Assembly (NCBI RefSeq): GCF_008329435.1
Contig: NZ_NPKN01000002.1
Span: 744,001 to 808,000, forward strand
Direction: 5' to 3'
Length of the DNA stretch: 64,000 nucleotides
Source: Rhodanobacter sp. T12-5
GTDB lineage: Bacteria > Pseudomonadota > Gammaproteobacteria > Xanthomonadales > Rhodanobacteraceae
Each line of letters opens with the position of its first letter. Positions within the stretch are counted from its first letter, which is position 1. Under the pieces are notes generated by a model. It searched no databases, was not told where the DNA came from, and saw nothing but the letters and a program-made list of their open reading frames with translations. Made by a program: the position numbers and the translations under genes. This document shows positions 59,726 through 64,000 of the stretch, piece by piece.

Positions 59726-60316
59726 ATGAACACCGCGACTGCGCAGGTTTCCGCCACCCGCGACCTTGCACGTTATGTGCAGTGGTTCGACCACGCGCTG
59801 GACGCCGATTTCTGCCGCCGCCTGATCGAGTCGTTCGACGAACTCGAGCGCTTCCAGATGCGCAACGACCGCGGCGCCATCAACGCACTGCCATCGAGCG
59901 CATGGACCGAACTCAATGTGAGCAAACTTGCCGATGCGTCTTTCGAGGCGCTGTTTCGGCAGCAGACGCTGCAGTACCTGGATCGCTACAACGAGCGGGT
60001 TCGACTGACCTTGCCGATACCACCGCGCAACCGGCTGGAGAACCTGAGAATCAAGCGTTATCTGGCGGATCGGGACGACCAGTTCCAGCCACATTTCGAC
60101 GCGCTCGACTACACCTGCAACCGCTACATGGTGTTTCTCTGGTATCTCAACGACGTGGCCGAAGGCGGCCAAACCGAGTTCTGCGATCTGGACCTGCGTG
60201 TCGACGCACGCGCCGGACGCCTGCTGATGTTCCCGCCTTACTGGATGTACCAGCATGCCGGCTTGCCGCCACGCTCAAGCGACAAGTACATCATCTCGAC
60301 CTACCTGCTGTTTTGA
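59726..60316 (+). CDS. 2-oxoglutarate/Fe(II)-dependent oxygenase (prolyl 4-hydroxylase-like)
   Basis: A 196-residue double-stranded beta-helix oxygenase. The iron triad fits QPHFDALDY (H and D) and MYQHAGLPPRSSDKYIIST (H, with Lys at the 2-oxoglutarate position). EGGQTEFCDLDLRVDARAGRLLMF is the typical strand between them (given in two parts: EGGQTEFCDL and RAGRLLMFPPYW). A protein or small-molecule hydroxylase is likely; the substrate is unknown. It follows the degenerate AspH-like gene by one base and is convergent with pgeF. Confidence 0.85.
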   Translation: MNTATAQVSATRDLARYVQWFDHALDADFCRRLIESFDELERFQMRNDRGAINALPSSAWTELNVSKLADASFEALFRQQTLQYLDRYNERVRLTLPIPPRNRLENLRIKRYLADRDDQFQPHFDALDYTCNRYMVFLWYLNDVAEGGQTEFCDLDLRVDARAGRLLMFPPYWMYQHAGLPPRSSDKYIISTYLLF

Positions 60317-60323
60317 TCTCCCG

Positions 60324-61070
60324 CTAAGGCTGGAGCCAGACCAGACTGGCGAAGCGGCCACTCGCGGCACCATCCCGGCGGTAGGAATAAAAACGCTGGT
60401 CGGCCAGCGTATCGAAGCCACCACCGTAGATCCGCGTCACGCCCGCCGCCGCGAGCCGTTGCCGGGCCAGGGCCGCCAAATCGCAAAGCCAGTGATCGGG
60501 CCGCGTCGGCACGAAGCAGCCGGCCGCTGCCGGGTCGTGTGCAATGAACGCGGCACGCACGTCCGCCCCCACTTCGTAGGAGGCCGCCCCGATGCACGGT
60601 CCCAGCCACGCCAGCAATCGCGCGCATGGCGCCTGCAGCTGGGTCAGCGTCGCTTCCAGCACGCCATTGGCCAGCCCGCGCCAGCCCGCATGCGCCGCGC
60701 CGATCTCGCTGCCGTCATCGGCACAGAACAACACCGGCAGGCAATCGGCGGTGAGGATCGACAGCACCGTACCGGGGATGTGCGACACCGCCGCGTCCGC
60801 CTGCGGCTCGTCCGCACTGGGCAACGGCCCCAGTTCGGCCACGCTGACGCCGTGGACCTGGTGCAGCCAGCGCGGTACGGCGGGCAACCCCAGCGCCTGC
60901 TGCAGCGCGCTGCGATTGGCCTGCACCGCGTCGACCGAATCGCCGCTGCGCAGGCCGAGGTTGAAGCGCTCGTAGGGTGATGTCGAGACGCCCGGTCCGT
61001 GGCGGGTGGTGATTGCCGCGTGCACCTGCGGCGGAGCGGGCCAATCGGGGAAGATCCAGGTATCGGTCAT
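60324..61070 (-). CDS. pgeF: peptidoglycan editing factor / purine nucleoside phosphorylase PgeF (YfiH)
   Basis: A 248-residue YfiH/DUF152-family enzyme, once called polyphenol oxidase, now linked to purine nucleoside phosphorolysis and to preventing misincorporation in peptidoglycan precursors. Copper/zinc-site motifs are WLHQVHGVSV, LTADCLPVLFC and AAHAGWRGLANGV with C and H ligands. ATG 61070 (MTDTWIFPDWP) gives the usual start. It follows rluD by 75 bases on the same strand, a common pairing. Confidence 0.93.
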   Translation of the reverse strand: MTDTWIFPDWPAPPQVHAAITTRHGPGVSTSPYERFNLGLRSGDSVDAVQANRSALQQALGLPAVPRWLHQVHGVSVAELGPLPSADEPQADAAVSHIPGTVLSILTADCLPVLFCADDGSEIGAAHAGWRGLANGVLEATLTQLQAPCARLLAWLGPCIGAASYEVGADVRAAFIAHDPAAAGCFVPTRPDHWLCDLAALARQRLAAAGVTRIYGGGFDTLADQRFYSYRRDGAASGRFASLVWLQP

Positions 61071-61145
61071 GGTTTCCGGGGAATGGGGCGCGGAGAATGC
61101 AAAGCATCGCACACCCGGCGTGGCCATTCCCCAGCGCGCGTTCGC

Positions 61146-62120
61146 TCAATAATGATCCGTGCCGTGCTCGGCCAGATCCGTCCGCAGCGCCTCGATCAGT
61201 GCTCGTTGATCGGCCGGCCGCTCGGCCTCGAACGACAGCGCTTCGCCGGTGGCCGGATGGATGAACGACAGTTTTTCGGCATGCAGCGCCTGCCGACGGA
61301 AACCCCGCAGCGTGGCGATCAGTTCCGGCGAGGCGCCCTTGGGCAGTTTCAGGCCGCCGCCGTACAGCGGATCGCCGACCAGCGAATGGCCGGCATGCGC
61401 CAGGTGCACGCGGATCTGGTGGGTGCGGCCGGTTTCCAGCTGACATTGCAGCAGGCTGTGCGCGCGGAAGCGCTCGCGCAGCCGGTAATGGGTCACCGCG
61501 CGCTTGCCGTCCTCCTCGTCGCGCACGGCCTGGCGCAACCGATCGCCCATGCTGCGACCGATCGGCGCATCCACCGTGCCGCCGGCCACCAGCGTACCCA
61601 GCACCACCGCCTCGTACTGGCGCTCCACCTCGTGACGCGACAGCAGATCGACCAGCGCGGTGTACGTCGGCAATGTCCTGGCCACCACCATCAGGCCGGA
61701 GGTGTCCTTGTCCAGCCGATGCACGATGCCGGCACGCGGCAGTTCGGCCAGCTTCGGGTCGTGGTGCAGCAATGCGTTCAACAAAGTACCGGCCGGATTG
61801 CCGGCGCCGGGGTGGACCACCAGTCCGGCAGGCTTGTTCAGCACCAGCAGGTGGTCATCCTCGTGCACGATCGTCAGCGCGATGTCCTCTGGCGCGCTGG
61901 CAACCTCGTTTTCCAGCTCCACCCGCAGCCGCACCTGTTCGCCACCGCGCAGCAGCTGGCGTGGCGGCGCCGATACGCCGTCCAGCGTCACGGCGCCGGA
62001 TTTGATCCAGCCACTGAGCCGCGAACGTGAATAATCCGGGAACATCTCGGCCAAAGCCTGGTCGAACCTCCGACCCGCGGCGCTCAGCGGCACCTCCCCT
62101 TCGTGCCGGATGGTAGTCAT
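61146..62120 (-). CDS. rluD: 23S rRNA pseudouridine synthase RluD
   Basis: A 324-residue RluA-family enzyme forming pseudouridines 1911, 1915 and 1917 in helix 69 of 23S rRNA. The N-terminal S4 domain ([22 protein letters not shown]) is followed by the catalytic domain with [15 protein letters not shown] holding the active aspartate, and [26 protein letters not shown] precedes ATG 62120. It is divergent from bamD, the arrangement found in many gammaproteobacteria. Confidence 0.96.
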   Translation of the reverse strand: MTTIRHEGEVPLSAAGRRFDQALAEMFPDYSRSRLSGWIKSGAVTLDGVSAPPRQLLRGGEQVRLRVELENEVASAPEDIALTIVHEDDHLLVLNKPAGLVVHPGAGNPAGTLLNALLHHDPKLAELPRAGIVHRLDKDTSGLMVVARTLPTYTALVDLLSRHEVERQYEAVVLGTLVAGGTVDAPIGRSMGDRLRQAVRDEEDGKRAVTHYRLRERFRAHSLLQCQLETGRTHQIRVHLAHAGHSLVGDPLYGGGLKLPKGASPELIATLRGFRRQALHAEKLSFIHPATGEALSFEAERPADQRALIEALRTDLAEHGTDHY

Positions 62121-62190
62121 GCCGCCCTCCACGGGCGGCGGCCGGTTTCGGCTATCATGCCTTTTCGCTCAAACATCTGAATTCTTTCCC

Positions 62191-63045
62191 ATGCGTGTAA
62201 TCAAGTTGCCGATGTTCAAATCGCCTGCGCTGAAAATGCTCGCCGTCGTGGCGCTCGCCATCACGATGAGCGCCTGCTCCATGTTCGGCCACAAGCGCGA
62301 AACCATCGACACGATGCCGGTGGATGCGCTGTACAACAAGGCCCACGGCTGGCTGGAAAACTCCAGTTACGCCGCCGCGACGAGGGCCTACCAGCGCCTG
62401 ATCGCGCGCTTTCCTTCTGGCGTGTACAACGAGCAGGCCCAGCTCGACTTGGCCTATTCGCAATACAAGGACAACCAGCCGGACGACGCGCTTTCCACCA
62501 TCAACCGCTTCATCAAGACATATCCGGCCAACCCGCACGTCGATTATGCCTATTACCTGCGCGGCCTGATCAATTTCGACCGCACCAGCGGCGTGGTCGA
62601 ACGCTACATCAATCGCACCGGTGCGCAGAGCCGTCGCGACCAAGGTTACAACCTGCAGTCGTTCGACGACTTCTCCGAATTGTCGCGGCGCTTTCCCGAC
62701 AGCGCCTATACCGCCGACGCGCGCCAGCGCATGATCTACCTGCGCAACGTGCTGGCGCAGTACGAAATCAACGTGGCCGAGTTCTACCTGCGCAACAAGG
62801 CCTACGTGGCCGCGGCCGATCGCGCGCAATATGTGATCGAGCACTATCAGCAGGCGCCGCAAACCGGTGACGCGCTGGCGATCCTCAGCCGCAGCTATCT
62901 GGCCCTGCAGCAAAAGCCGCAGGCCGACCAGGTCCGCCAGGTATTGGCACTGAACTACCCGAACCATCCTTACCTGAGCGACGCCAAATGGCCGCATCCG
63001 CCATCCACGCTGCGCAAGATGGTGCCGTTCTCGGGTCACCACTGA
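62191..63045 (+). CDS. bamD: outer-membrane assembly lipoprotein BamD
   Basis: A 284-residue lipoprotein of the BAM complex that folds outer-membrane proteins. The lipobox ends MSAC, with the modified cysteine at residue 29. The TPR body is typical (YNKAHGWLENSSYAAATRAY; FPSGVYNEQAQLDLAYSQYK; NPHVDYAYYLRGLINFDRTS; FSELSRRFPDSAYTADARQR). A TATCAT -10-like element lies 33 bases before the ATG, without a clear -35. A strong terminator follows. Confidence 0.96.
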   Translation: MRVIKLPMFKSPALKMLAVVALAITMSACSMFGHKRETIDTMPVDALYNKAHGWLENSSYAAATRAYQRLIARFPSGVYNEQAQLDLAYSQYKDNQPDDALSTINRFIKTYPANPHVDYAYYLRGLINFDRTSGVVERYINRTGAQSRRDQGYNLQSFDDFSELSRRFPDSAYTADARQRMIYLRNVLAQYEINVAEFYLRNKAYVAAADRAQYVIEHYQQAPQTGDALAILSRSYLALQQKPQADQVRQVLALNYPNHPYLSDAKWPHPPSTLRKMVPFSGHH

Positions 63046-63066
63046 GCACTCCCGAGGGGACGAAAG

Positions 63067-63097
63067 AAAAAGCCGGCGAGCAACGCCGGCTTTTTTT
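63067..63097 (+). terminator. rho-independent terminator after bamD
   Basis: AGCCGGCG (63071-63078) pairs with CGCCGGCT (63084-63091) around AGCAA, followed by six more T and preceded by five A, so it can work in both directions. Confidence 0.9.
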
Positions 63098-63122
63098 GTG
63101 CTTTCATTTGCCGCGCATGACG

Positions 63123-63194
63123 GTGGGAGCGACTTCAGTCGCGATGCCCTTTGGTTGTCCTCGGCAAGGGAATCGCGACTGAAGTCGCTCCCAC
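63123..63194. repeat. inverted pair of REP elements (GCGACTTCAGTCGC type)
   Basis: A 23-base unit GTGGGAGCGACTTCAGTCG (first 19 bases) at 63123-63145 recurs as an exact inverted copy at 63172-63194, with 26 bases between. Each has an internal palindrome GCGACT-TC-AGTCGC. I recall this as a common intergenic REP of Xanthomonadales and Pseudomonas. The pair lies between the bamD terminator and the nadE 3' end. Confidence 0.85.
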
Positions 63195-63201
63195 AAAGCC
63201 G

Positions 63202-64000
63202 TCACCTCCAGCCTGAAGTGATCGGGTAGCGACGTTCACGGCCGAATGCGCGCGTGGTCACCCGCGGCCCTGGCGCCGACTGCCGACGCTTGAACTCGTT
63301 CAGCAGTACCAGCCGAACCACACGGCGCACCGTGTCCGCATCGAAACCCTGAGCGACGATATCCGCCTGCGACTGTTCGCCTTCGATGAAACGCGCCAGG
63401 ATCGCATCGAGCTCGTCGTACGGCGGCAGCGAATCCTGGTCGGTCTGGTTGTCGCGCAATTCGGCCGAGGGCGGACGGTCGATGACTTCTTCCGGGATGG
63501 GGGAACGGGATTTCGGGATTCGCAGAAGCGCGGTGTCGCGAAATTGCGGCTCTTCCCGGCTTTCGACAGCCGAAGGGCTGGTCATCCCGGCCGTATTGCG
63601 CCAACGCGCCAGCCGATACACCACCGTCTTGTAGACATCCTTCAGCGGCGCGTAAGCACCGCACATGTCACCGTACAGCGTGGCGTAGCCAACCGCCATC
63701 TCGCTCTTGTTGCCGGTCGCCAGCAGCAGCCGGCGATGCTTGTTGGACAGCGCCATCAGCATCACACCGCGGATGCGCGACTGCAGGTTTTCCTCGGTTG
63801 TGTCGGCACCCTTGCCGGCGAACGCGGGCGTCAGCGCATCCACGAACGACTCATAGGTCGCCTCGATCGAGATCACGTGATAGTCCACGCCCAGTTGCTC
63901 GGCCTGCGCGCGCGCACCGTCCAGAGATAACTGCGAGGTGTAGCGCGTAGGCATCATGACCGCGGTGACGCGTTGCGCGCCCAGCGCGTCGACCGCCAGC
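63202..64000 (-). CDS. nadE: glutamine-dependent NAD+ synthetase, C-terminal part (5' end outside window)
   Basis: The synthetase (C-terminal) domain of two-domain NadE, which amidates nicotinate adenine dinucleotide to NAD+ using glutamine-derived ammonia. The frame is open to base 64000, so the gene continues beyond the window. Family blocks are MMPTRYTS, LLLATGNKSEMAVGYATLYG, APLKDVYKTVVYRLARWRN, IPEEVIDRPPSAEL, QDSLPPYDELD and YPITSGWR. Between RWRN and IPEEV there are 32 extra residues (encoded 63499-63594), discussed as a finding. Confidence 0.93.
   Translation of the reverse strand, partial: LAVDALGAQRVTAVMMPTRYTSQLSLDGARAQAEQLGVDYHVISIEATYESFVDALTPAFAGKGADTTEENLQSRIRGVMLMALSNKHRRLLLATGNKSEMAVGYATLYGDMCGAYAPLKDVYKTVVYRLARWRNTAGMTSPSAVESREEPQFRDTALLRIPKSRSPIPEEVIDRPPSAELRDNQTDQDSLPPYDELDAILARFIEGEQSQADIVAQGFDADTVRRVVRLVLLNEFKRRQSAPGPRVTTRAFGRERRYPITSGWR

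Overview
The window reads as chromosomal DNA of a GC-rich gammaproteobacterium of the Lysobacterales (Xanthomonadales), most likely a Rhodanobacter/Dyella/Frateuria-type member of the Rhodanobacteraceae. The basis is the gene order yebC-ruvC-ruvA-kup-ruvB-ybgC-tolQRAB-pal-cpoB-queE-queC, the TonB-receptor genes, the trehalose operon, and short interspersed palindromes of the kind common in Xanthomonas and Pseudomonas relatives. No name was looked up; every name rests on reading the translated sequence.

Layout. 1-6.7 kb: an RNB-domain ribonuclease, a GNAT acetyltransferase, a SapC-family protein, an HNH nuclease, a small iron-permease-like membrane protein and dxs. 6.9-9.05 kb: the clearest accessory island, a polymorphic-toxin-like gene with a glycine-rich N-terminus, an AT-rich presumed immunity gene and a broken gene remnant. 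9.0-14.0 kb: prmC and a 1390-residue membrane protein built as two similar halves. 14.4-18.6 kb: a FecI/FecR/FecA-type sigma factor, anti-sigma and TonB-receptor unit. 18.6-23.1 kb: mixed single genes (VirK/YbjX family, a CurA-like reductase, a small secreted protein between palindromes, a V4R-like protein, an unknown). 23.2-31.8 kb: a secreted M1 aminopeptidase, oxyR with a likely OxyR operator, apt, glnS, a nucleoside deaminase and a TVP38/TMEM64-family protein. 31.9-47.7 kb: tRNA-Lys, then a long leftward run of housekeeping genes: queuosine synthesis (queC, queE), Tol-Pal envelope machinery, RuvABC recombination with kup between ruvA and ruvB, yebC, aspS and a FmdB-type zinc ribbon. 47.9-54.1 kb: a TonB-dependent receptor behind a MetJ-box-like palindrome, a CsgG-like protein and clpB with a heat-shock-like promoter. 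54.2-58.3 kb: otsB-GH15-otsA trehalose operon. 58.4-64 kb: a degenerate aspartyl-hydroxylase-like TPR protein beside an apparently intact 2-oxoglutarate/Fe(II) oxygenase, pgeF, rluD divergent from bamD, and the C-terminal part of nadE, which carries a repeat-like in-frame insertion and runs off the window.

Most genes are core metabolism or envelope genes in tight, often overlapping transcription units. The observations most worth following up are the toxin/immunity island, a 23-codon ORF fitted exactly between ruvC and ruvA, the repeat-like insertion inside nadE, the AspH-like protein without its iron ligands, and the palindromes in front of the 47.9-kb receptor, oxyR and the 58.4-kb gene.
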